Positions 25,109 through 33,793 of a DNA stretch of 42,403 bases are shown here, one piece after another; within the stretch, counting starts at the first letter, position 1, and each line of letters starts with the position of its first letter. Under the pieces are notes generated by a model. The model saw nothing but the letters and a program-made list of their open reading frames with translations. It ran no database searches and was not told where the DNA came from. The stretch is from CAAGNP01 sp045595965 (GTDB lineage: Bacteria; Bacteroidota; Bacteroidia; Bacteroidales; UBA932), in contig JAZOBN010000011.1 of NCBI GenBank assembly GCA_045595965.1, positions 1-42,403 on the forward strand, in the 5' to 3' direction. A program made the translations under genes and the position numbers.

Positions 25109-26497
25109 CTACAAATCGGGCCACATCTCTTTAGCTTTATCCTCTTCAACAGCTTGTGTTACAAGAAATACTTTAAGTTGCGAGCCACTGACAGGTCCGG
25201 TAGTTTTCTTCAATGTATAACTTTCAAACAAAGGGAATGTATATTCTCCCGGCTCTACAGGAGAGAGGTGGTAATAGTAACCATTGACCTCTTTCCAGCT
25301 GGAAGACCATCCATCCGGCAATGTAAGTGTACCTACATTTTCATCATTGATATCCCAAAGTGCTGCTGCAACCTCCATTCCATCCAAAGTAATCATCCAA
25401 TAACCTACGACAGCCGCTCTGATATATGAGTTGGTAAAACCTGTATTCTGAATTTTGACATTACTCATTTGTGTATCAGAACAGTCATCTTTCACATTTA
25501 CCTTCACCTCATCACTTTTTTCAATGGTGTAGATATATCTCTTGTTTGGAATCCACTTTTTAACAGGAAGTTCATCAAACTTTACAGCCGGGAATGTGTG
25601 AACCAGTTCCCCGACAGCCATAGATATGACAAAAGAAGCATCAGCCCCTTCCAGCTCCTGAGGTATGAGTTTGAAACTTTTCCCTGACTCTATCTTCTGT
25701 GAATATTTGCTTTTTGTCCCATCAGTACTCCATTCTATATTCTCAATTGATACCGGATATGTGATGGAACAACTACCTTTTGACATCACATCTGACAACT
25801 CAACAATCGCCTCTGTCACATTTGCATCTGAAACATAACCCAATTGGAACTCTACAGATGAGAAGAGGTGGATAAATTCAAGTGGTACAGCCTCTGATGA
25901 GTTATCTTCGTTTTTATTTGGAGAAATGGCATAATACAAGTCCTGGTGCAAATCTGCATCTCCTTTAGAATTGCCGGTAATTACGGTATAGTCAAATGAC
26001 ACTTTGAACTCCCCCCCACCAGATACGAACTGTGGAACAAAAAGGACATTCTGCTCATTAGGATTGCTTGCAAAGAAATGGACTTCATCATAGTACTCAG
26101 GCCAATACATTGCAGGGGTATAGGTTTGCCATCCATCTTCAGATGTAAGGGTAAGGTTTGAGTATGGCTCACTCTCATTGTCCTTGAATGCCACAACCCC
26201 CATCGATTGGGGTTTCTCCTCACCACCAGCCTTAGTCATCTGATCCTGTTCAAAATCCTCCTGTGACACCCTCAGGAATAGAGAGTCACCATCCAACATC
26301 CCCAGAAAGAGTCTATCTGACAATGAAACCGTATCTGTTTCAGATGAACGGGTCATAGCTACAGCTATATTTGCTGTTGTAAACTCTATCTTTTTGTCCG
26401 ACAACAAATTGACATCTCTTCTTCTTTCGCGCACGCAGGAGACTGCGACCACAAAAGCTGAGATGAAAAGAAATATACCTATAACCCTTGTTCTCAT
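25109..26497 (-). CDS. Fimbrillin-family lipoprotein with TasA-like C-terminal region
   Basis: A 462-residue lipoprotein with a signal sequence ending in FVVAVSC (Cys21 lipidation). Residues of about 90-330 fit the Mfa-like fimbrillin pattern: YTPAMYWPEYYDEVHFFAS, PLEFIHLFSSVEFQLG and WIPNKRYIYTIEK. The last 120 residues look different: NTGFTNSYIRAAVVGYW, then VNGYYYHLSPVEPGEYTFPL and LKVFLVTQAVEEDKAKEMW. This order resembles the SipW-dependent TasA/BsaA group of Gram-positive biofilm fibre proteins. That likeness is my reading of the pattern and needs a structure comparison. It follows the 742-residue membrane protein by 11 bases and precedes the adhesin. Confidence 0.75.
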   Translation of the reverse strand: MRTRVIGIFLFISAFVVAVSCVRERRRDVNLLSDKKIEFTTANIAVAMTRSSETDTVSLSDRLFLGMLDGDSLFLRVSQEDFEQDQMTKAGGEEKPQSMGVVAFKDNESEPYSNLTLTSEDGWQTYTPAMYWPEYYDEVHFFASNPNEQNVLFVPQFVSGGGEFKVSFDYTVITGNSKGDADLHQDLYYAISPNKNEDNSSEAVPLEFIHLFSSVEFQLGYVSDANVTEAIVELSDVMSKGSCSITYPVSIENIEWSTDGTKSKYSQKIESGKSFKLIPQELEGADASFVISMAVGELVHTFPAVKFDELPVKKWIPNKRYIYTIEKSDEVKVNVKDDCSDTQMSNVKIQNTGFTNSYIRAAVVGYWMITLDGMEVAAALWDINDENVGTLTLPDGWSSSWKEVNGYYYHLSPVEPGEYTFPLFESYTLKKTTGPVSGSQLKVFLVTQAVEEDKAKEMWPDL

Positions 26498-26508
26498 CTT
26501 ACAACTAT

Positions 26509-28737
26509 TTATTGGACTACTATAGTATCTGCAGCTTCACACTCACCACACTTTTCAACCTCTTCTACAACCTCAACCTCTTCACCTTTATCAAACCATG
26601 GAAGTGGAGAAGGGAGTTTTGCCCAAGCAAACAAATTGCACAACCAAAGCACTGCCACTACAAAAATCAAACAAGAAATGGAGATAACCCATTTTTTCCA
26701 TGTTGGAATCCCTTTTTTTGCATATGGATCTTTCAATTTCAATGTTGGGAATTTTGCAATATTTGTAAGTGTCTCTCCAAAAGGAATGCTAATGCGGGAA
26801 GAGGCATTGATTGCCCAACCATTTGCATTCAACAATGGAGCAATGTTACGACGGCGCAATTTCATCCATGCCATCACCATTGCAGGGCCGGAAATAACTA
26901 GAAGACACCCTACAAAAGTGAGGATAACCTGCCACCAGGTAAGTGATACAAGACCTTTTACAAGACTTGCCAATGCCGAACCTATCATTCCGACTGCCAT
27001 ACCTAAAGCAGCAAAGATACCGGCAAATTTTCCGATATCAAACGGTGCAGCCTGAGTAGCTTTAGGATCTGCCGCAGGGGCAGCAGTTATCTTGGTATTG
27101 ACATCCTTCATTATCTTAGCATCTTTGTCGGCTGCATTTTTTGCAATAAAGCCCTCTACGGTCTTTGCAATTCTGCGGTATGGAGACCAGAAGGCCTGCG
27201 ACATACTGATAGGGTTGTCAATAATCTTGGTGATAACAGCATCCCATTCAACACCTGCATTATCATAGTAAATGGCATTTTTTCCAACTACAATATCACC
27301 TATATCTCCGACTGTGATTGCTGCAACAATCTGTTGTTTTGCAGCACTCGTCTTGGTGGTGCAGTCGCAATAGACAAGATACATTCCGCTTGCTGCGGCA
27401 CTCGCAGAGTGTTTTCCGGCATCTGCCACTTTCATACAGAACAGACACTCCCTCTGGTCGATGATAAGACGTCCGGACTGGAAGATTGACTTGGTCTCTT
27501 TATCCTTGTCATAAAAATCGTGGAATGTGATGAAGTTCTTCAGCAGTCTGTAGAAATCTCTGTAGATATGGAGGAACTTCTTTATCATATCGATGTTATC
27601 AATATTGTCCTTAAGGGCAGCATCCTTTGCCACTAATGCCAGAATAGCATCTTTATGATTCTGCTCGATAAATTTTCTTGCACCATCTGCACCAAGTGAT
27701 TCAACCTGAGCACCCGCTTTTGCCCCCTTCCAGGAGATATATGCAGCAAGCTTCTCTCCGATTTCTCCCCAAGCCTCTTCTGTCAGCACCTTGCTTTGGG
27801 GATCAAACGCCAAAGATTTGATAGCATTGAATTGTGCAGCCCATGCCGGGTTTATTGTGGCAGAGAGGTCGATCTCAGATTTGCCGGTAATCCTTGCAAG
27901 AGGATATGTTGCAATCTCATCGCCCTTTCCTGTAAGATTCTCCCCACTTATTGCCTCAATTCTTGAGTTCTGAACATCCAGAGTTGCTGTACTGTCCGGT
28001 GAGAAGGCTGCAAGTTTTGATCTCATGAAGAAATCCTTCACCTTTGCATCAAGTGCATTATACAAATCGAGTACTTTTTCTGTATTTTCTCCATATGGTG
28101 CCTCAACTTCTGCATCTTTCCATGCAACATACTCTCCCAATGCCTTATAGAAAGCCTCAACTATTTCTGCATTGACACCAGCAATGCCGCTTCGGTCCTC
28201 AACACTGCCTATTGTTGCAATTGCAGCAGCTATTGCACTCTTCTGATCCGGATCATCAGCAGAGGCCTCGATAATTACTCCATCCCCATTAAAAAGTGTC
28301 TTTGCGAAAATTGCAGAAATATCTTTAATATCTGACAACGAGATTTCAGTACCCTCTTTTCCAAGGTTCTTCAATATAATCTCCGAGCATTTCCTCAACT
28401 TTCCGCCAACTTCATTCTCCTGGTTGAAATCGTCCACATTTATAGAATCTTTCCCCAAAAGAAGCATATCAGGATTATTGACTGCACCGGTAATCCATTT
28501 TGAAGTCTCAATAACATCATTCACCCTGATCTTTCCATCTGCATCACAATCCATATATTTCAGACTCTCTTCATCTATTTCAAGTCCGCTTACAGGACAT
28601 GAAAGGACTGTCCACATTTTAGGATCAAGTTCTGACAGATGTGCAATATCTTCACCTGTTTTAATCTTCACTCTTGATGAGCCGCCAATATTCTCGAACT
28701 CCCAATTGTACTTGTTTTCTTTACTTAGGAATGCCAT
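26509..28737 (-). CDS. Large membrane protein with EF-hand motif, function unknown
   Basis: A 742-residue protein without an N-terminal signal peptide. Near the start, residues 38-50 (DPKMWTVLSCPVS) and a canonical EF-hand loop D63-x-D65-x-D67-G-x-I70-x-x-x-D74 suggest calcium binding. A long helical, acidic middle follows, with cysteine pairs (ECLFC, VYCDC). At the C-terminus are about three transmembrane helices (approximately 575-598, 602-624 and 683-704), a linker, and an acidic tail with KCGEC. I believe it belongs to a conserved but uncharacterised Bacteroidetes family. It opens the unit that continues into the fimbrillin and adhesin, which hints at a role in surface assembly or sensing. 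Confidence 0.7.
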   Translation of the reverse strand: MAFLSKENKYNWEFENIGGSSRVKIKTGEDIAHLSELDPKMWTVLSCPVSGLEIDEESLKYMDCDADGKIRVNDVIETSKWITGAVNNPDMLLLGKDSINVDDFNQENEVGGKLRKCSEIILKNLGKEGTEISLSDIKDISAIFAKTLFNGDGVIIEASADDPDQKSAIAAAIATIGSVEDRSGIAGVNAEIVEAFYKALGEYVAWKDAEVEAPYGENTEKVLDLYNALDAKVKDFFMRSKLAAFSPDSTATLDVQNSRIEAISGENLTGKGDEIATYPLARITGKSEIDLSATINPAWAAQFNAIKSLAFDPQSKVLTEEAWGEIGEKLAAYISWKGAKAGAQVESLGADGARKFIEQNHKDAILALVAKDAALKDNIDNIDMIKKFLHIYRDFYRLLKNFITFHDFYDKDKETKSIFQSGRLIIDQRECLFCMKVADAGKHSASAAASGMYLVYCDCTTKTSAAKQQIVAAITVGDIGDIVVGKNAIYYDNAGVEWDAVITKIIDNPISMSQAFWSPYRRIAKTVEGFIAKNAADKDAKIMKDVNTKITAAPAADPKATQAAPFDIGKFAGIFAALGMAVGMIGSALASLVKGLVSLTWWQVILTFVGCLLVISGPAMVMAWMKLRRRNIAPLLNANGWAINASSRISIPFGETLTNIAKFPTLKLKDPYAKKGIPTWKKWVISISCLIFVVAVLWLCNLFAWAKLPSPLPWFDKGEEVEVVEEVEKCGECEAADTIVVQ

Positions 28738-28816
28738 AATTATCTTATTATTTTATAATCAATTGAAATTAACCCTCTAAGATAGATATTATTTTTCAAA
28801 ACAGATAGTATCCAGA

Positions 28817-28848
28817 TAAAAAAAAGGGACATTCCTCAAGAATGTCCC
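28817..28848 (-). terminator. Rho-independent terminator after the frameshifted beta-helix gene
   Basis: GGGACATTC (28826-28834) and GAATGTCCC (28840-28848) form a perfect 9-bp stem with a 5-base loop. On the minus strand it is followed by eight T (28818-28825). It separates the beta-helix gene from the downstream 742-residue gene. Confidence 0.93.
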
Positions 28849-28873
28849 CATATCAAAGATATATTATAGCCAA

Positions 28874-30395
28874 TTATTTAATCATCTGTGCTCCGTAACC
28901 CTCTTCAGCACCGAAGAATTTCATAGCTTCTTCGAAGTTGTATCTGTTACCGTACATTGAAACTCTTGTAGTAGAGGTACCCTGTTTATTAAGGCCGTGA
29001 GCCTCCCTATATAGGTTTGCAGCCGAGTTTGGATCATAACTTGAGGTGGTCATGATTTTCAGATTTGCGAACCCTTTCAAGTAAGCAGGGATAATCAGAT
29101 CTTTGAAGTTGCTTGTTGAAGGCAATTCCCTGTTGTTTTCATACTTTACAAGTGACATTACTTCATCGAAGCGTTTTGCCGGGACAAAAATCCATTGTCC
29201 GCCACTTGTACCGGGAACAGTGATATCCCCTTTATTCATAAAGAACAAGTTGTCGTATGCCGATACGATTTTACGTTTGTCTGCAGGAAGTGTTGAGTCA
29301 TCCCATCCGTTGTCAATCGCACCCATATTGGTACATCCGAAGATATTGTGGTGCACATCATGGTCAACGCCATTACGCATACGGTAACCATAACCCATAT
29401 CCTCCATCTCTTTGGTTGAACACCAAGAGAACAATACTGTGTTGTGGTGAAAATCAACTGTAGATTTGTGTGCATTGGTATTCTGGTTAAGACCTCCGTT
29501 AACTTCACAACTTGCATAAATGTTACTTACAAATACATTATTGCATATCTCCCAATTGCCACCCATATTCATTAATAGAATACCATAAAATGAAGAGTTG
29601 GTAAACATACAGTTGCGGATGGTCAGCTGACCTGAGAATTTGCCACCGATAGAACGTATTGCTGAATTGGGTGGTGTGCTGATAGGTTTTACTCTACCTG
29701 TTTCACAACCTTCAGGGCACCCCCATCTGGGATCTGTAGGGTCTGCAATACAATACTCGAGATAATTTCCCAAATCGAAGAAAATACCATCTATAAGCAT
29801 AGATTTGCTCATATCAGATGTACATTCAAGCATAAGAAGTCCCATCCCGATTGTCCCTCTTTGCTGAGTTGTAGGTTGGATTTTGGTGACATACTTAAGG
29901 GGATCTCTCTCGGTAAAATCGTGATTGAAGCCACCGATAATAGAGACATATTTCCCTTTGATTTCAATCCATCCTCTGTCAAGTGTTCCAAGGTAATTAC
30001 CCTCTGCAACACACACGACACCTCCATTTGGTGCAAGGTCAATTGCTTTCTGGATATCTTTTACCGGAGCCTCCTTTGTACCTGCTCCACGTGCAGACCC
30101 TCTCTCCAATGACACATAAAGGGCATTTGCCGGAATATTGTCAGCCGACACCTCAGGTTGTGGCTGAACTTGTGCTGAAGCCTGCGCTGGAGTTTGTGTC
30201 GGAGTACTCTGGATTGGTTGAGTTTGTACCGGTTGGGACTGTGTGGGACTGTTTTGAGAAGATTGTGACGAAGATCCGTTTTTCAACTCCTCAGTAACAC
30301 CTTTAAGACCTTTTTTCAATTTATCTCCCAGCTTAAGCTGTGCGTCTGCTGTTCCGAATGTAAGGAAAGCAAAGGATCATAAGAATCTTTTTCAT
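28874..30395 (-). CDS. Secreted right-handed beta-helix protein with frameshifted signal peptide
   Basis: The mature part is about 490 residues: a Q/P/T/S-rich linker (about 45 residues, with QPVQTQPIQSTPTQTP), a start ALYVSLERGSARGAGTKEAP, and a beta-helix of the pectate-lyase-like type with Asn ladders (TIRNCMFTNS, WEICNNVFVSN, VHHNIFGCTN). The expected signal peptide is split between frames. ATG at 30395 reads MKKILMI and then runs into a stop, whereas frame +1 reads SFAFLTFGTADAQLKLGDKL in line with the rest. Dropping one base near 30375-30380 restores a perfect signal peptide. As written, only a TTG at 30319, without a signal sequence, opens the frame. This is either an assembly error or a recently inactivated gene. 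Confidence 0.75.
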
Positions 30396-30428
30396 AAGCA
30401 TACAATTTAGGGGTTTAACATTATGTTG

Positions 30429-30458
30429 TAAAGATAATAAAAGAATAATAGAATATTA
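30429..30458 (-). promoter_or_regulatory. Probable promoter of the beta-helix gene
   Basis: -7-like TATCTTTA (30429-30436, last base off consensus) and a -33-like TTG (30456-30458), spacer 19 bases, on the minus strand about 30 bases before the start codon. Confidence 0.45.
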
Positions 30459-30460
30459 AA

Positions 30461-31441
30461 CTATTCAATTTCAGATATTATCCATGAATATTTTATCTGG
30501 CCATCAACTTTCTGACGATTTATCTCAAAACAATGGGTTCCGTCTCCTGCACATGGGAAACAGTCATAAATATTGCGTGCAAGCAACCCCATAGTCATCC
30601 TTATATTCATCTCCACGACAGGATTGAACCCCATCTCTTCCGAATAGAATTGGTCTACGCCGACAAAACCATCATATTTTCCAGCCACCTCAGATTTAAG
30701 GAAGGATGTGAGGAGTTTCCTGCTCTCCATCAAAACCTCAAGAGGGATAAATCGGGATAATTTCCCCTCTATATATCGATTGGAGGCGAGGATATTTCCC
30801 CTATAGGCTCCATTATGGGAATAAAACAACGAATAGCCGCAGAACTCAACATTTCCCCCGATACATCTGAACAACATTGCAAACTCCTGAAGAATAGTCA
30901 ACCGCTGCTCAACTATGACACACCCGTGTCTGGATATAAGATTTCTGCACCACCCATTGTCACTGTGAGACAACTGATCTGAAACAAATCTAATCCCTTT
31001 TCCACTCCCGGAAAGTGGGGCTTTCAGAACCACATTATGGTGTCGGGCGATAAAATGGTTTACCTCCTCTATTGAGCGTGCCACAATTCTGTAACTCTCC
31101 GTTGTTATAGGGAGTTGCTTCATATCTCCCATATTGGAGGAGATATATTCCAAACATTTTTGGGCAAATTTTCTGTTGGAGAGTTCTGCTATCAGATCTA
31201 TCCTCTCAGGCGAAAGGAGCTTCTCCGCATCATACCCCTCTTTGAGAAGGCGGTTTCTCAATTGATGGTTCCACCCCCAGGGAAGGATAGCTGTCCCCGA
31301 ATCTGCACGGGGATCGAGCCCTTTCATATATTTGGTAAGATCGGCGCAATCCCGGCCAAAAGTGAGCGCACTATCCGGAGGGACAAAATGGGGATCCCCA
31401 TTGGCAAGACACAAATCGTGCTCGGGATTGAAAATATACAT
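30461..31441 (-). CDS. ATP-grasp-like protein of unknown substrate
   Basis: A 326-residue protein. It opens with MYIFNPEHDLCLANGDPHFV, a start shared by a conserved Bacteroidales family. In the middle VVLKAPLSGSGKGIRFV looks like an ATP-grasp nucleotide loop, CVIVEQRL like the hinge, and VVEMNIRMTMG like the metal-binding ExNxR motif. Such enzymes ligate a carboxylate to an amine or thiol. No substrate can be assigned. The ATG at 31441 lies 8 bases after the stop of the beta-lactamase-family gene, suggesting one operon. An upstream in-frame ATG at 31465 would overlap that gene. Confidence 0.65.
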   Translation of the reverse strand: MYIFNPEHDLCLANGDPHFVPPDSALTFGRDCADLTKYMKGLDPRADSGTAILPWGWNHQLRNRLLKEGYDAEKLLSPERIDLIAELSNRKFAQKCLEYISSNMGDMKQLPITTESYRIVARSIEEVNHFIARHHNVVLKAPLSGSGKGIRFVSDQLSHSDNGWCRNLISRHGCVIVEQRLTILQEFAMLFRCIGGNVEFCGYSLFYSHNGAYRGNILASNRYIEGKLSRFIPLEVLMESRKLLTSFLKSEVAGKYDGFVGVDQFYSEEMGFNPVVEMNIRMTMGLLARNIYDCFPCAGDGTHCFEINRQKVDGQIKYSWIISEIE

Positions 31442-31449
31442 GACTGAAA

Positions 31450-32949
31450 CTATTCTATGACACAATCAAATGTTTCAACCTTGTTTTTAAGATAGTTATT
31501 GGATATTTTCAATGTAACTTTACCCTCTGTCGAGAAATCCCAGTTCATAAAGAGTGATGATACCCAATTCACATAGTGAAGGTTGACATTCAAAGATCTT
31601 TTTACCCAGCCATAGGCACCTGAGGCGTAAAATGGACCTTCAAGACCTACATGCCAGTCTATAGGGTTGATTGAGTAAGGTGGGAGCCCATCTATCTCCT
31701 CTGTGCACCACCTCCTATATCCAAGGGGCTGGATGTATGATGTACCATCTGATTTCTTAATCGTCATCAGCACCTCTTTTCCACTCTGGCTGAAAACCAC
31801 TTCACTCCAACCGTATCTGTTTTCAGGAACCGAGATTCTCTTTCCTGCAATTTTCTTAAATACAGAGCCGGACTGCTTGCCTTGTGGGAATTCCAAATGA
31901 TAAGAATTCTGTTTTTCGACAAGAATTTGATAGTCAACACTCTCAGGAAGTTCACCATCTGCCAGGGCAGGAAGAAACTGGTTCCAGATCAATCCTCTCT
32001 GAGGTTTCCCATTTGTAAATGATGCCTCTGTAAGGACAATAACTACATCTTTTTCCGGAACAACAATCACATATTGGCCCAAAGCTCCATCTGCCCTTAC
32101 TGCTGAGGGGTATGCGCATTGCCATGTCTGGTAACCATATCCAAAATCCCCTCCGTTTGCCTGTTTTGCACTCATTTGTTCAATCCACCCCTTTGAAATG
32201 AGTTGTTTACCATCCCATACGCCCCCATCAAGCCACATTTGGCCGATCTTTGCCAGCGATTCACTCTGGATATGGAGTCCCCAACCTCCGGTATTGACCC
32301 CTTCCGGGCTCTCTTCCCAATTTACCTTCTCTATCCCCATATAATCAAAGAGATATTTCTGAAGATAATCGAGTGTTTTCATCCCTGTCACCCTCTGTAC
32401 TATTGCAGAGAGCATATATGTAACCATAGAGTCGTAAGCAAAAACCTCACCCGGCTCATTGATCACTTCCTTCGACAAGAAGGTCTTTATCCACTCTCTC
32501 CCCTTGCTCCGCATAGACCAGTCAGGTTTAATGCCCGATGTCATTGTCAGAAGATCCCTGACCGTCATATCTGCAAGACGGACTGAGATTGAATCTGGCA
32601 ACTGATCCTGAAAAAAGAGGAGGACCCTGTCGTCAACTCTCAATCGGTTCTGGTCGACAGCTATCCCTACAGCCATACTTACAAGTGTCTTGGATGCAGA
32701 GTATTGAGTGTGCTGATATTCTGCTGCAAATGGAGCTGGATAAAATTCCCCCACCACATTGCCATGTCTCATGACAATCATACTGTGTATATCAGTTTGG
32801 GGCATAGCATGGAGCGAATCAAACAGAGCTATTAGCGCCTTCGACGGAACCCCTTGTTTCTCGGGGACAGATCTTGGCAACTGATTTATCTGGGCATAAA
32901 GTGCTCCACTTACCAACAGGAGCAAAACGGGAAGAAGAATCTTTTTCAT
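31450..32949 (-). CDS. Secreted serine hydrolase, beta-lactamase/class C family
   Basis: A 499-residue protein with a signal peptide (MKKILLPVLLLLVSGALYAQ). The serine beta-lactamase fold is seen with the nucleophile motif S-x-x-K (SASK, about residue 84-87) in YSASKTLVSMAVGIAVDQ and a Tyr motif at VFAYDSMVTYML. The C-terminal 130 residues form an additional domain. Members of this group are usually D-amino-acid peptidases or esterases and not true beta-lactamases. It has its own promoter (32974-33004) and seems to lead a two-gene unit with the ATP-grasp gene. Confidence 0.85.
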   Translation of the reverse strand: MKKILLPVLLLLVSGALYAQINQLPRSVPEKQGVPSKALIALFDSLHAMPQTDIHSMIVMRHGNVVGEFYPAPFAAEYQHTQYSASKTLVSMAVGIAVDQNRLRVDDRVLLFFQDQLPDSISVRLADMTVRDLLTMTSGIKPDWSMRSKGREWIKTFLSKEVINEPGEVFAYDSMVTYMLSAIVQRVTGMKTLDYLQKYLFDYMGIEKVNWEESPEGVNTGGWGLHIQSESLAKIGQMWLDGGVWDGKQLISKGWIEQMSAKQANGGDFGYGYQTWQCAYPSAVRADGALGQYVIVVPEKDVVIVLTEASFTNGKPQRGLIWNQFLPALADGELPESVDYQILVEKQNSYHLEFPQGKQSGSVFKKIAGKRISVPENRYGWSEVVFSQSGKEVLMTIKKSDGTSYIQPLGYRRWCTEEIDGLPPYSINPIDWHVGLEGPFYASGAYGWVKRSLNVNLHYVNWVSSLFMNWDFSTEGKVTLKISNNYLKNKVETFDCVIE

Positions 32950-32962
32950 CACAATTGTTTTA

Positions 32963-32991
32963 TTGATATTCTACAAAGTTATTTAATTTTG
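32963..32991 (+). promoter_or_regulatory. Promoter of esterase/menG/menA
   Basis: -33-like TTG (32963-32965), 18-base spacer, -7 TAATTTTG (32984-32991). It overlaps the divergent promoter on the other strand, so only one polymerase may fit at a time. Confidence 0.6.
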
Positions 32992-33004
32992 TAGACCAAT
33001 CAAA
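32974..33004 (-). promoter_or_regulatory. Promoter of the serine hydrolase/ATP-grasp unit
   Basis: -33 TTTG (33001-33004), 19-base spacer, -7 TAACTTTG (32974-32981), minus strand. Confidence 0.82.
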
Positions 33005-33015
33005 GGGTATTGATC

Positions 33016-33786
33016 ATGAAAAAACTGGTTCTTATTATTGCAGCATTCATCACTCTTTCAAGTTTATCAGCACAAGAGAGTTATGAAAGAGGGGCATTTG
33101 TCTCACAAAACACAGGCGACACACTCCTTTACAGGTACCTGACACCTGAAAATCTCAAATCCAACAAAAAATATCCCCTTGTAATCTTCCTTCACGGCTC
33201 TGGAGAGAGGGGAAGCGACAATCAGGCACAGCTTTTCCATGGAGGGGAGATGTTCCTTAACCCTGTAAACAGGGAAAAGTACCCTGCTTATGTAATATTT
33301 CCACAATGCCCTGCAGGTGTACCGGGGGCATACAATCATGTATTGGAGACCCTTCAACCGGAAGGAATGCCGGAAAATCCACCTATCAGTCCTCTAATGC
33401 AGACTCTTAAGGAACTTATTGATTCTTACATAGATATGCCTACCGTCGATAATCGAAGGGTTTATATCATAGGCCTTTCAATGGGGGGAATGGCCACCTA
33501 TGATATGGTTGCCAGATTTCCCGACACATTTGCAGCGGCAATCCCTATCTGCGGTTCGGTCAACCCCAAAAGACTTGCTGCTGCAAAAGATGTAAGTTTC
33601 CGCATTTTCCACGGTGATGCAGACAAATCTGTAACTCCACGCGGTTCACGCGAGGCATACAAGGCACTACGTACAGCAGGTGCAGACGTGGAGTACATTG
33701 AATTTGCAGGTTGCACACACAATAGCTGGAACCCTGCATTCAATTATCCAGATTTTATGAAATGGCTTTTCAGTAAAAAGAAATAG
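33016..33786 (+). CDS. Secreted alpha/beta-hydrolase (carboxylesterase/peptidase type)
   Basis: A 256-residue protein starting at ATG 33016 (a TTG six bases earlier is less likely). A signal peptide (MKKLVLIIAAFITLSSLSAQ) precedes an alpha/beta-hydrolase fold of the phospholipase/carboxylesterase type. Seen are the oxyanion region LVIFLHGSGERGSDN, the nucleophile in GLSMGGMATYD, the acid in FHGDADKSV and the histidine in GCTHNSWNP. It is followed 7 bases later by menG. Substrate unknown. Confidence 0.85.
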   Translation: MKKLVLIIAAFITLSSLSAQESYERGAFVSQNTGDTLLYRYLTPENLKSNKKYPLVIFLHGSGERGSDNQAQLFHGGEMFLNPVNREKYPAYVIFPQCPAGVPGAYNHVLETLQPEGMPENPPISPLMQTLKELIDSYIDMPTVDNRRVYIIGLSMGGMATYDMVARFPDTFAAAIPICGSVNPKRLAAAKDVSFRIFHGDADKSVTPRGSREAYKALRTAGADVEYIEFAGCTHNSWNPAFNYPDFMKWLFSKKK

Positions 33787-33793
33787 GTGAGAT

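Noticed and set aside
28854..28861. TATCTTTG on the minus strand just after the frameshifted beta-helix gene
   Set aside because: It lacks a -33 box and would transcribe straight into the terminator hairpin; part of the match comes from a chance ATATC/GATAT palindrome.
31450..32949. Serine hydrolase considered as an antibiotic-resistance beta-lactamase
   Set aside because: The SxxK is present but the overall pattern and extra C-terminal domain fit the broad esterase/peptidase group, and there is no regulator or mobile element.
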